A stretch of 45,390 nt of DNA from Gnomoniopsis sp. IMI 355080 (lineage: Eukaryota > Ascomycota > Sordariomycetes > Diaporthales > Gnomoniaceae). The stretch is from NCBI GenBank assembly GCA_027946555.1, contig JAPEVC010000269.1, positions 1 to 45,390 on the forward strand, read 5' to 3'. The notes beneath the pieces are model-generated. The model worked only from the letters and a program-made list of their open reading frames with translations. It had not been told where the DNA came from and searched no databases. Every line of letters starts with the position of its first letter. Position 1 is the first letter of the stretch. A program made the position numbers and the translations under genes. Positions 11,961 to 22,844 of the stretch are shown here, piece by piece.

Positions 11961-11989
11961 TTGATAAGATATTATTTGATAAGATATTA
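11961..11989. repeat. Two direct copies of a 14-bp AT-rich unit at a stop codon
   Basis: TTGATAAGATATTA occurs at 11961-11974 and again at 11976-11989. The second copy contains the stop codon of the GPI-protein gene, so the duplication straddles the end of the coding region and its 3' UTR. Confidence 0.7.
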
Positions 11990-12975
11990 AAACATCGACA
12001 TCGCGAAGAGGACAACGGCGAGGACGGAGCCAATGTTGACAGCAGTGGAGCTCGCCGAAGCCTGAACAATAGTGGAAGTTGGCGAAGATGAAGACCCAGT
12101 TGCAGTGGAGTTTGAGCTGCTTGTAGCATTCTTTGGCTCCACGGGCGTTGCGTACTGATCACAAACTGCGTCCTTGGCAATCGGACAATCGTCTGCAATA
12201 CAAATGGATTGCATTTGTGGCCCCTGGGCGGCGATGGCGGTCGCGTTGGGTGCGCACCGGTAGCCGAAGAGAGAGTTTAGGGCCGTTCCAACGGCCGTGG
12301 CATCAGCTGCCGTGACACCAAAGGACTCTGCTGCCAGGCCGACCTGTTGGATAAAGTAGCCGACCTCATTCACGTCCAAGTCCATGAACTTGTGTACTTG
12401 ATACATGGACGCGTGGCCGCTGTACGCTGGGAATCCGGCCATGCCATAGTCGGAGCAGCCCAGTAGAGAACCAAAGAATTGGTAAAGATGGGTGAGGAGG
12501 AAGTACTGGTTTGAGGTGGTGTCGTTGGCAGGCATGTTCATCATGATGGGTGTGGCACCGCCACCATCTAGGAAGTTGATGGACACGCCCTCTGAGCCGC
12601 CACGGTTGGAGGAGGCGAGCTCGCCGTTGAAATAGGGGAGAAGATTGACTTCTGTGCCGTTGTACATGCCAGTGGCGAGGATGCCCGGGACTGAAATGCC
12701 GACATTGGGTGTTGTGTCTGTACAGCTGTTAGATGGCACTTTGCTACGCAATAGCTTGGTGAAAGTGGCCTCGCTTGACGAGGATACGAGAGACTCTTAC
12801 AATTTCCAATAACGGCTGTATTGACCACCAGGGTCAAGACTGTGTACTGATTCTCAGCAGTATTGTTCTTCAATAATGCTGTCGTGTAATAGTCACAGAT
12901 GGAAGTGTCATTGGGTCGCTGAGCCAGGACAGCAGAGACGGCCGTCAAGGCCAAGAGGGAAATCTTGGACATCAT
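11987..12975 (-). CDS. Secreted GPI-anchored protein with truncated-globin-like domain
   Basis: Two exons, 12975-12801 and 12717-11987, separated by an 83-bp intron (GTAAGAG donor, CTAAC branch, TACAG acceptor, phase 1), give 301 aa. Residues 1-19 form a signal peptide ending near VLAQ. Residues 255-282 are Ser/Thr-rich, and the C-terminus ends in a hydrophobic segment (IGSVLAVVLFAMSMF) after small residues, a GPI-attachment signal. Many NxT/S sites and six cysteines in the mature part fit secretion. The middle (about 25-210) follows the order of a group-I truncated haemoglobin: a helix with LTLVVNTAV, then LLPYF (84-88), then THLYQFFGSLLG (134-145), YSGHASMYQVH (157-167) and a helix with FGVTAADATAVGTAL. 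H167 is in the place of the proximal haem ligand. The signal peptide and anchor are clear; the globin link is my pattern reading and needs a structure or profile check. A TATATA element lies about 150 bp upstream. Confidence 0.85.
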
Positions 12976-15255
12976 CTTGATACGTAAGGTGTGCGGGTAG
13001 GTAATGAAGTGATTCTTCGAAAAGTGAAGTGGAGAAGGGGGAATACCTCAACACAGAGTGACAGACTGAATGAATAGTTCCCTTTCACAGCGGATGGACG
13101 ATTTCAGAGCGAGACCCAAGCTGAATATATAAGATTCTGAATACCCAATGGCATCTTCAGCATTTTCAATCTTGTCATGGATCCAGGCCGTGAACGTCTA
13201 GGTTTGGTGCAAACCGCCTAGCGCTCGATGACAATGCTTTGACCGGATCTAGTAACCAAACATCTTGGTCTGGTGATAGGTCGGAGCTCCCCCCCAGGCC
13301 CGGCAACTAGTACCTGTCGATCCACCCGTTGCTTTCATTCCAGTGCTCCATGCCAGCCCTGGAGCGGTAAGCTTGCAAGCTGTCCAAATCTTGGCATCCA
13401 CGGCAGCAACTACGCCGGAAGGACTGTATTCCTTTATTTATTCTCCCTCGGAATGCAAACGTCCCGGCCTCCCGGCTGGTGGGTGGAGATTGGGAGCTGC
13501 GCTTGCCGTGGTGTTCCGTGTTCTTAGTCTGGCTTTTCATAGGCGGGGACTAGCCGTCAACTCTCAGGTGCCCGAGTTGTGGAGGCGCTACACCTCGTGG
13601 GTCAATGCTTCCCGCTCGGTACGAGTTGTACTAGTGTACAAGCAGCTAGTCAACCAAGGCCCAATGTTAGCTACAAACTCAATTACATCGTAGAGCACCA
13701 AAGTACCTCAGATTTCTCAATGAATTTGGGCAAACACGGAGGCAAATTATATCACATAACATGTATCAGTCCTCGGAGATCTCTCAATGAACCTTGGCCA
13801 CGGAGGGGAAACACAAGAAGAAAGGCAGGCTTGGCTGTCTTCCTACCTAGGCATGGACTAGGCTGATCAGTGACATGTCCGAGGAAGAAAGTGAGTTAGG
13901 ATGAGTCAATCAATTGCTGTATGCAAACAGCCTGACAATACTACACGTAGAAGAGGCCAATCCCGGTCCCCAAATTACAATTCACTTATCAATCAGGAAA
14001 CTCTGATTTTTGAGTGGGACAAGTGATAATCCACGACATCGCCAAAACTGGCCTCGGAATGTTGTGGAATGCAAGTTGAACTACCTGTGCACCCAGGCTG
14101 ACCAGTCGAAGAAAAGGAATGAAAGTAAACAAAAGTGATGGCAAATTCTTAGTAAACATAGGAATACATAATCACACTTATGTGGTGCCTGTCATGTTAC
14201 CTGGAACCTAGGTAGACACAGACTTCTGTTACCTATTAAGTACCTTATGGGATTTCTGCAGGTGGGAGCAGCAACCGCTTCTAACGCTGCAAAGCCAGGA
14301 GGTACTGAAAATTCTGAGTTGAAAATGTTGGGTCCTGGTCACTTAGGTAATGAGAGTAGTATTAAAGGAGCAAAATGTGGTTGAGATCACTATCCATGAC
14401 TGCCTGGTGACACACCGTTTGTACCCATCCATGCCATCAATGATGGGAACTCCACTACCCGCTCGGCTTGAATGGATCCGAACACCACCCTTGAAGTGTT
14501 GGTAGACATTGGTCTTGTGTCAACCTTTCTGCCTGTCCATCGTATCTACATGTGGGTCTGGCGGTGAAAGAAGGACCTGGAGGAACATGTCCAACAACAG
14601 AATTCACCCATGCTCCCTGGTGTAACATGAATATAATACAAAAGCGTAGTCATTATTATAGTAGATTTCGAGTTGTGGGACAGTTGGTCGGAATTTGAAA
14701 CAAGAAGCTACATGATAGCTAAGTAAGTAGTTGTCGATACGAATTGTCAGCTGTTAACTGGGCGATACCATGGGTTGGGAGGGACCTGTGAAGCAATCGC
14801 CTCATAGTATTGCAGATAAGCAGGTAACCGCAAATTAATAGCTGATATGATAGAAATCTATAGAAATATCGCCATCATGACTGCTTTTGGGTTAAATGTG
14901 TGTGATTTGAAAATGCGCTGGTACTAAAGTCCATAGGATTCTAATGAATCGTTCGAATGTGGCAAGTTTGCAACAACCTCCTGTCCCAGATATGATGCTC
15001 TGGAGCTGATGTCAAGCTGAAGCCTCAGTGACGGCTCTGCTACCAATTGTATTGAAAAGCGCACCTGGGTAGGGTGGGGCAAGCAGTATTTCTGCGCAGG
15101 CCCTTTCGATTTCTGGATCTCCGAGTTTGAACACCAACTTTGTTCCTTACAAAAGTTTGGTCAGGTATCATGGTCCAAGCGCAATCTCATCCCTCTCCGT
15201 TTCCCCAACTTTACACGCAAGTCTGAACTCCCACCTTCCCGCAATACCGCTCAAG
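12976..15255. other. Divergent upstream region, GPI-protein gene and BTB gene
   Basis: About 2.3 kb separating two divergent genes. The left end holds the GPI-gene leader and TATA box. The short palindrome AGCTTGCAAGCT lies at about 13370-13381. The centre (about 13700-15000) is AT-richer with no open frame of note. The right end is the BTB-gene leader. No RNA gene or transposon feature is seen. Confidence 0.5.
13126..13132 (-). promoter_or_regulatory. TATA box of the GPI-protein gene
   Basis: TTATATA on the minus strand (inside CTTATATATTC), about 150 bp upstream of the ATG at 12975, consistent with a TATA-driven promoter and a leader of roughly 100 nt. TATA promoters in fungi often mark regulated genes. 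Confidence 0.5.
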
Positions 15256-16141
15256 ATGAGTGAGCCTACCGAGCCCCAAGACTCTCCTGCGCATTCGATG
15301 ACTGCGGCCAGCAAGTCATCCCCTCCAGCAGGATGGAAGTGTTTCCACGGACCTCTGATGTATGCTACTGCTAGGATAAATATTGAGCGCTACATGTGCA
15401 ATGACTTTCTCACTGAAGCTAACTCCCAGCAGCTCCTCACAGCCCATCGTCACCATCTCAGTCAGAGGTGGCGGAAAGTTCCATGTCCACAAATCCATTT
15501 TGACGCAAAACTCTGCATACTTTGACAGAGCTCTCAATGGTCCATTCATGGAGGCGAATACCCAGTCAATCGATCTCGACCACGTCAGTCACGAAGCTTT
15601 CGGTCAATACGTCAACATTCTTTACCAGGCGGCCTACACTGAAGACTTCACTCTCTGCGATGTATTCACTCGCCCTCATCGGCAGATGATTTTCACCAAT
15701 TTGGGGTTGCTTCTGCCACTTTGGAGGCTTGCAGACTACTTCGTTGACCCAAAAATGAAAGCCCTTGTCGAGGATGGTATGAACTTTTGTTTCAGTCTGT
15801 TGACGGTCAGTGGTTGGGAGGACAGCTACGAGCGGCCTGGTTCAGCCGCCAGATTCACAGCCAGATTCAAAAGCCTGCAGACAGCATTCACGGATTGCAA
15901 AGAAAACAACATCCCTTACCAAGATAAATTGGTTACAGCTTTGGCCAATTGCCCACCGCAAGTCTTCGCGGAGAATGTGGAAGAGCTGAGCGACGAAGAA
16001 TTCAAGAAGGCGGTGATCAAGGCTTTTGCGTTGCGTTTTGTAGGAATTGAGGCCTCGAACAAGGTTACCAAAGCGAAGAAGGATCATCGGGTGCACGAGA
16101 GCAACCGCAAATCTCACAAGAGAAAGTTGGACCAAGATTAA
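15256..16141 (+). CDS. BTB/POZ domain protein
   Basis: Two exons, 15256-15359 and 15430-16141, with a 70-bp intron (GTATGC donor, GCTAAC branch), encode 271 aa. The acceptor is a tandem CCCAGCAG, so use of the second AG (exon from 15433) would remove one serine. The BTB fold covers about residues 36-110: PIVTISVRGGGKFHVHKSIL, then SAYFDRAL, GPFMEA, IDLDHVSHEAFGQYVNILY. This is the fungal type in which a stand-alone BTB domain is followed by an alpha-helical region. The C-terminal 25 residues are rich in Lys/Arg (KVTKAKKDHR, NRKSHKRK), a possible nuclear localisation signal. Such proteins are dimerisation or Cullin-3 adaptor modules; no partner is evident here. The ATG at 15256 has A at -3; an in-frame upstream ATG at 15127 adds a low-complexity leader and is less likely. 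Confidence 0.85.
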
Positions 16142-16692
16142 CAGATGATCGACGAACGAGCATGACGGTATGCTTGATGTATTCTGGATCGTGGCATTGT
16201 CATCAAGACCAGAGAGGTGAAAGAGCTACCACATCTGGGACCCTTGCTTGGGAAGCAAGGACAAGGAGGGTGAGCGGCGACTCCGGAAAGATCATAGATG
16301 GTATGGACTGGCTCAACCAGAGGGAAACCATAATATCATAGCATGAGTTCCTTGCTATTCTTTTGTGCGAAAAGGAACGTGAGAGGTGTTCAACTGGCCG
16401 GTGATATCTCTGTCTAACGTCGTCGACCTGCCCGTGGCTTCGCATTATTTTGAGACGACAAATCCGCTCGAATGGCAATTTCAACGTTGACTGTAAGTGA
16501 AGATGTGCGCGTCAACTGATCGTTTGACGTTGAACATTGGACAAGCTGCGATGCGCTGGCTAGGAATACCCCTGTATGCAGATCGGCGCTAAGATAACTT
16601 TAATTCTTTATCACGAAAAAGTTGTTGAAACGGACGACCGGCGCCTCTTTCCTGACTTGGACTCGCGACACCTCTCAGCGCCGCTCGCCAAA
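16142..16692. other. Spacer between the BTB gene and UTP13
   Basis: About 550 bp carrying the BTB 3' UTR and the UTP13 promoter and leader. No TATA box, ORF or RNA gene is recognised. Confidence 0.5.
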
Positions 16693-19543
16693 ATGACAAC
16701 AAGACTGCCATTCAAGACAACCTTCAAGCCCGAGCGGGTCATCCAACCCATCTTCACCGGCGGGTCGGTGTCACTTGATAATGGCGCCAGGATCTTGGCG
16801 TCCACGCTTGGGGAGGATGCAGTCTTGACGGATCTTGCGACAGGGAAGCAGTATGCAAAAATCGAAGGAGTTCGTCATCCCAATCGTGCCCGACCACAAC
16901 CGAACAGTTTGCTAATTATACATCTGGAACAGGATGATGAACCTATTTCGACTATGACCTGTAAGACTACACTCACGTGGCAGAGTTCTGCCGTACAAGA
17001 ACTAACCGTATCTCGCAGTGACCCCCTCCGCCTCCCATCTCATCATCTGCTCTCGATCTCTATCTATGCGCATATACTCCTTGAACCCATCCGAAGATCA
17101 AGAGACGATCGAAACAACTCTCCTTAGGACCCTCAAACCCCATGGGACGCCTGTGGTGGTCTTGGCAGTCGATCGGACCGGCACACTCCTCGCGACCGGC
17201 GCAGCCGACGGCAATATCAAGGTCTGGGATATACTGGGCGGATATGTTACTCACACCTTCCGAGGCCCGAGTGTCCTCGTATCAGCTCTTCACTTCTTCG
17301 AAATCGCCTCCGGCCGCTTGGGCGAGGAACAGCCGGTCAGTAAGAAGGGCAAGAAGTCCAAGAGGAAAAGCGACGCTGCCGACGAGACCAAGAATGATGC
17401 CATTGCTAGGTTTCGCCTGGCTTCAGGTAGTCAGGATGGAAAGGTGAGGGTATGGGATCTACACAAGCGCTCCGTGGTTGCGGACCTGGAATCGCACGTC
17501 TCAGACGTTCAGGGACTGGACTACTCTACATCAGAGCATGCCATCGTAACGGCAAGTCGGGACAAGACTATGATCTGGTGGGATGCCAAGTCGTGGACTC
17601 CAAGGAAGGTGATACCAACTTTCGAGACGGTTGAAGCAGCTGGTTTCTTGGAAGATGGCAGGCTCACATTCACCGCAGGCGCCAACGGCTGCGTGAGATT
17701 GTGGGAGACAGAGACCGGACGCGAGGTCACGACAGAGCAGGCTGCAAAGGCCGAGACAGACTCAATTGTCAGCGCCGTGCGTTGTGCCGAAAGGAACATG
17801 CTCCTCACTGTCCAAACGGATCACACCATTGCGCTGTACGAAATGCCATCGATGCGCGACTCTTTGACGATTCCAGAATTACCACCCCTGGAGCCAATTC
17901 GAAGAATCTCTGGAACACATGACGAGATCATCGATCTTGCGTATATGCTGCCTGATCGCTCTATGATGGCTCTCGCTACAAATCTGGAGGACGTCCGACT
18001 GGTGTCTGTAACAGAGTCCACTGGGGATGCAGTCGGTCTTGCGAAGTCTGGAAATTACTTCGGTCAGGATATTGGTCTTCTCAAAGGCCACGACGATATC
18101 GTCATAACGCTTGACGTCGACTGGTCTGGGCACTGGATCGCAACAGGCGCAAAGGACAATACAGCAAGGCTTTGGAGGGTGGACAGAGCGAATAGCAGTT
18201 ACACCTGCTGGGCGACATTCACTGGGCACGCTGAGACTTTGGGTGCCGTTGGACTCCCAAAGACTGTTCCTCAGGAGTCATCTGCAGCTTACCAGGATCC
18301 AGTGAACAACCCGCCGCCATTCTTGGTGACTGGATCGCAGGACTTGACGGTAAAGAAATGGGACATTCCACGCGAAGCTAAAAAGAAGGCCAAGGCTGTC
18401 TTCACCAGAAAAGCACACGACAAGGACATCAACGCTCTGGACGTCAATCCCACAGGGCAGCTTTTTGCATCATCGTCACAAGACAAGACCGTAAAGATTT
18501 GGTCTGTGGCGGAAGGTGAGGTGCAGGGCATTCTCCGGGGTCACAAGAGGGGTGTCTGGTCAGTACGGTTTGCGCCGAGCAACACGCCAGTCATTCACGG
18601 TGATAAGGGAGCGGTAGCAGGAAAGGGTCTGGTACTGACTGGGTCTGGTGACAAGACCGTCAAAATTTGGAGCTTGGCTGACTACACCTGCCTCCGAACG
18701 TTCGAAGGACACTCAAACAGCATTCTGAAAGTTGTATGGCTCAAGCAATATGCAGAGGGCGACAAGTCCAAGAGAGTGCAATTCGCCAGCGCCGCCGGCG
18801 ATGGTCTCGTCAAGGTGTGGGACGCCAACAGTGGTGAGGCGGAAACCACTTTGGATAACCATGAGGACAGAGTCTGGGCTTTAACCGTCCACCCCGAAAC
18901 AAACATGGTGGTGTCCGGAAGTGCAGACTCCACTGTCACATTTTGGAAGGATACCTCATCCGAGACCCAAGCTGCTGCAGCTCAAGCAGCAACCAAGATG
19001 ATTGAGCAGGAGCAGGAGCTCGAGAATTGCATGCACACAGGCGCGTACCGGGACGCCATCGCCCTGGCACTGCAACTCAACCACCCTGGCCGACTCCTCA
19101 ACCTCTTCACCTCTGTGGTCACGACCAGCAAACCCGATGCAGGCAGTCTTTGCGGCCTCAAGGCAGTAGACGAGGTCCTCGCCACACTTTCCGATGAGCA
19201 GATCTTCCTCCTCCTGCTCCGCCTGCGCGACTGGAACACTAATGCTCGCACCGCCCCTGTAGCTCAACGCATTCTCTGGGCACTGGTGAGGAGCTACCCT
19301 GCGTCGAAGTTCTCAAACTTGTCAGTGAAGGGTGCAAGAGGACAGAAGAGCCTGAAGGAGGTGCTGAATGCGCTCAAGGTGTACACGGAGAGGCATTACA
19401 AACGCATGGAGGAGCTGGTGGATGAGAGTTATCTGGTCGAATATACACTGCAAGAGATGGAGAACTTGGCGCCGGCGCTGGATGGCCCAGGAGAGTTGAA
19501 TGGAGAGGTGGCTGATGTTATCATGTTAGACGCGGCTTCCTAA
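16693..19543 (+). CDS. UTP13: Utp13, U3 snoRNP WD40 protein
   Basis: Three exons: 16693-16869, 16933-16960 (28 nt) and 17019-19543, total 909 aa. Intron 1 (63 bp) has a GTTCGT donor and an ACAG acceptor; intron 2 (58 bp) has GTAAGA, CTAAC and CGCAG. The joined frame reads IEG-DDEPISTMT-LTPSASH, matching the start of the first beta-propeller. Many WD40 blades follow (for example GAADGNIKVWDI, GSQDGKVRVWDL, GAKDNTARLWRV, GSQDLTVKKWDI, SSQDKTVKIWSV, GSGDKTVKIWSL, GSADSTVTFWK), making the two seven-blade propellers of this family, then the helical Utp13 C-terminal domain from about residue 728 (IEQEQELENCMHTGAYRDAI). A basic insert (KKGKKSKRKSD) lies in an early blade. Utp13 is part of the UtpB subcomplex of the small-subunit processome in the nucleolus, needed for 18S rRNA maturation. 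Family and C-terminal domain are clear. Confidence 0.95.
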
Positions 19544-19975
19544 TGATTCGTAGGATATATCAGTGTGGAAATAGTCATTCGACCACGCGTCTACACATCG
19601 AAACTCCGGGGGCTAAACCTCGAGATCATAGCACAGCCCCTGACTGTATAAGTTTTGGTACAAATTGCCCCGGGGATTTCCACAGACTCTTGGACCTCCC
19701 CGGAACCATTATAGAGATGACCAAACAGTATAGGAAATAATTAAAATGACTTCAGGTAAAAAGCTGGAGCTCTGCAAACTTGGATCTTTGCCGCAGGTTC
19801 AGCAGTTGTGTACTCCACCTACATTCGGTTTCAGTCCTGTGAATATGGGGTAACATTGAAAAAAAGATATTGTCAGATAAACTATTCTTTTAATTGTTAC
19901 AACCACCATGCTTTTGTTCCTCCTCTTCAAAAGGTGGTTGTAGAATTCTTGCCAATTACTTTCTTTCGAGGGCCC

Positions 19976-20006
19976 GGGGGGGGGGGCCTACAGCGACCCT
20001 AACCCT
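19976..20006. repeat. G11 run followed by a telomere-like CCCTAACCCT
   Basis: An uninterrupted run of 11 G (19976-19986), flanked by GGGCCC and CC, is followed 11 bp later by CCCTAACCCT (19997-20006), about one and a half fungal telomere units. It may be chance or a repair scar; see findings. Confidence 0.5.
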
Positions 20007-20170
20007 GATTGGGCTGCACAAGGACCCCCACTCAAATAACAGGTACTTGACTTGGAACGCATTTGAGCTTACCAGACATCATTTGTTACCTTGGAATCTC
20101 CTCATAGAGCAACCACCGAGCTACAAACCTTCAAGCTCCTCGATCTCCCATCAATTCATCTTATTGGTCT

Positions 20171-20515
20171 ATGTTACTTTTCGTGACGAGATCAGCGAAC
20201 CGGCCGGACGCCTTCCATGTCAAGAGGGCACGCGTCGAGAAATGCAAAGGAGACATGCGCAAGCGCACAGCATACATCTGCCAAAATAACTCTTGTGAAT
20301 TTTGTTCGGATTCCAGGAGACTCTAAGGGTTCAAGTAAGGAATCAACACTCTAGTTTTGTGTTGTCTGGACAGCGACAAAGTTACACAAAACGATTCTGA
20401 CGAAGACTTATCGGAGGTGGATTCGAACGTTTGCCGAAGTTGTGAGGGGCAGGTCTGGCAGCCAGAGAAGTATCAGATCTCACAAAAAAGACCATGCGTC
20501 TGCAAAAGATCCTGA
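20171..20515 (+). pseudogene. Cys-rich coding relic, interrupted
   Basis: A frame from ATG 20171 to TAA 20324-20326 encodes 51 residues with CKGDMRKRTAYICQNNSCEF and a following C; after a possible intron (GTAAGG donor near 20334, GACAG acceptor near 20373) another frame to the TGA at 20513 reads DSDEDLSEVDSNVCRSCEG and KRPCVCKRS. Both parts are rich in Cys, charged residues and protein-like codon order, suggesting pieces of one Cys-rich zinc-binding-type protein. The stop at 20324 lies just before the proposed donor, so the pieces cannot be joined as they stand. Downstream (20520-21300) further frames of similar character shift register (EKDDGGDFMLLAGCDTSAAW, then EREGLAPRSFVELAEARD). I do not recognise the family. 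It could also be a multi-exon gene that I have spliced wrongly. Confidence 0.28.
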
Positions 20516-21382
20516 ACGCGAATGCCACCATCCTGGCGAGAAAGACGATGGGGGTGACTTCATGTTATTGGCTGGTTGTGACACCAGCGCTGCCTGGGAT
20601 CACTACGACTTGGAGCAAAGACAAGGAGAGAAGAAGGACGATGTGACTTTTGGCACCAGCATGGAACGATGGGACGCTCGAGTGGCGTCTTCGATGGGTG
20701 TTTACGATGGAAGTCAAAACGTTCCCACCCGACCTGGTTGGCAAAGCGAGGTCCCATGAGCGGCTTTCTCATTATAGACACGCCAGGAATCGTCGGCACA
20801 ACGATTTTTGTGAGTCGGGATCTTGTATAGGACACCAACGAATGCTTTTATCCAAGAACACGGCCAACGAGCGGAACATCTCACGGCAAGCTTCGCGGCA
20901 AGACTCATCGACGGGGCGCTACATTGCTGTTGTCTGGGGGGGGGGCGGTCGAGGCGCCTCCCCCTTTCTTCACACAGTGTCTACAGCAGCGGATTCGGGC
21001 TATTGACGACGACGACGTTCCACTGCAATTTTCGGTGCCTGACGCGGAATGGTCTGAAAACCAGCTTCGGAAGGTTCGTACATTATTCCCATTTCTGGTC
21101 AACTTGGAAGGAATTTGAGAGAGAAGGACTGGCGCCAAGGAGCTTTGTAGAGCTCGCGGAGGCAAGAGATGTAAGCTCGGCAGTGGGATGCCACCGGGGT
21201 TGCACAGGATGGGAACGCCAACGTTTCTTAGATGCTTGTCTTCAACACCACATGCTGACCAGTGGCTTACAGAGCCTTTCTACCTGCTCAGAGACCCTGT
21301 GAGATCGCCGTAATGATCCTGGCGAGGTCCGAATGGCCTTTGACTTTTTGATATGTGTGGTACTCACATCTGACACAAAAGC

Positions 21383-21398
21383 AGCCAGTCAGCCAGTC
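21383..21398. repeat. Dispersed 16-mer, copy 1
   Basis: AGCCAGTCAGCCAGTC, itself two copies of AGCCAGTC, occurs here and again exactly at 23925-23940. A shorter relative (CAGCCAGTCAGCCA) is at 29378-29391. All are in the gene desert. Confidence 0.5.
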
Positions 21399-22081
21399 AG
21401 CTAGTGAGAACATTATCTCACTCGCTGCCACATGGTGGTTGGATCTATCTCGCTTCCATCCAACTCATCAAGTCACAGCCTCCTGTTTATTAACTAACGC
21501 GTCATCGTCTTGCTATACAATCGGAGCGACTCCTTGGACAGTTTCAAGAGGTATCTATCGAGACGATCAGCGGATGTTGATCAGTCTATAGCATCATCGC
21601 TTTTCCCCCTCTCGCGATCGGCCGAGTCTACACGACCGGTTTCAGCAAGCCAGTCGTCTGGTGGGTCGTACCGGTACCTATGCAGGTGCCCTGGACAGAC
21701 ATCACAGCTACCGACATGTCGGTACTCGAAAACATACTAGGCACGTCAAAGCCGGGTGGCTGCGGACAAACTGATCCCTCCAATAATGCCCGGCCATCGA
21801 GCCCAACCCGCAACAAGCACCCGGAATTTTAGAGCTACTACGTAAATTTTCAGATCTTTCAGCTTGCCGTGGACAATGACAGACGGAAAACCCCTAATTA
21901 CACCGTTTCGTCACGTCAGGTATTGCATCCTAGCTAGAGTGGGATACGCCTCCCGAGTCCCGACTGCATTCGGGGTGCAGAGCAGCCCCTTGCCCTCTCA
22001 TCCTGGTTGTCTGTCCAGTCGGGCTGAAGAACACCAGGGTCAATTTGCTGCGCTGCCCCACACTTACGTCCGGGCACCCAC

Positions 22082-22408
22082 ATGAGGCATCAGGCGTCCG
22101 AGCAGACCGAGGGTGACTACCCAGATACTCAGGTACTCTGGCACAGAAACTGGAGGATAGAGATCCTTGGCCAGCGTGATTTCTGTGGATTTGGAAACTC
22201 AAATCACGTCCAACGAAAGTGCCTCGAACCCACAGACATACAAGGAAGACACCCCTGTCTCAACGAGCCCTCCTACCCATCTATTGGCGCCATCTCAGCG
22301 GAACCACAGACCACCTACCATTGGCGATTGGTGCCGTTTGACCCACGGACGGGTGTAAATCCCTCGGACTCGCTGGGGAACCCTCACGAGCGGATGGTTT
22401 GGCTTTGA
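22082..22408 (+). CDS. Hypothetical ORF, 108 aa, unassigned
   Basis: ATG at 22082 to a stop at 22408. The protein is hydrophilic with three Cys and several Trp (for example VLWHRNWRIEILGQRDF, TTYHWRLVPFDPRTGVN). No signal peptide, membrane segment or recognised domain. The composition is more protein-like than most chance frames in this desert, but nothing else supports it. It may be an exon of an unrecognised gene, a relic or chance. Confidence 0.2.
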   Translation: MRHQASEQTEGDYPDTQVLWHRNWRIEILGQRDFCGFGNSNHVQRKCLEPTDIQGRHPCLNEPSYPSIGAISAEPQTTYHWRLVPFDPRTGVNPSDSLGNPHERMVWL

Positions 22409-22844
22409 CCGATCTTGCCTCCGCGTCATACTCTTCGACAACCCACGCGGTTTGATAAGGGCAACATCAAAGTGCCGTTTGGATTTCTGACCATGTTGGT
22501 GTGAGATTGGCGGCCCTGAAGTCTGGAGGTGGAGTGTGGCCGAAAGGGTTTTTGCATACAACGGAAGGGCGAAGGTCAGCGACTGCCTATTCGCCCACGA
22601 TTTGCTTTTTCTGAAATTACGACGTTATCTTGGAGCCACGGAGGATGAATGCATATGCGAATTACTTGGTTAGCGGATACTGCACCTCAAGATATCCACT
22701 TCTTTCTCTGCGCATCAATCAAGGAGGCTCGACAACCAGCAGACCCCTTGTCATAAATCGACCACAGACGAATGCTTCGATCCGCGGCTTAAGTGTGCAT
22801 CTGTTGTGGCCTGGTCCACTGCCGAGACGGCAGGATGGGCGGAG

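Larger units (their letters stand above)
5877..11986. other. Gene-poor region between the small gene and the GPI protein gene
   Basis: About 6.1 kb with no confidently recognised gene. Short open frames are scattered on both strands. The only ORF of note is on the plus strand at 10530-11006. The sequence is of ordinary mixed composition with many intact CpG dinucleotides, becoming AT-rich after about 11460. A GTGC microsatellite sits at about 7590-7605. The motif GAAGGGTCC or its complement recurs (about 6014, 6104, 8276), but I see no element boundaries, target-site duplications or transposase-like frames. Confidence 0.5.

Noticed and set aside
4119..11986. RIP-degraded repeat block
   Set aside because: CpG dinucleotides are frequent and there is no sustained TpA enrichment over most of it; only parts are AT-rich.
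15127..15255. In-frame upstream start for the BTB protein
   Set aside because: The extra 43 residues are low-complexity and the ATG at 15256 has the better context; it may be leader sequence.
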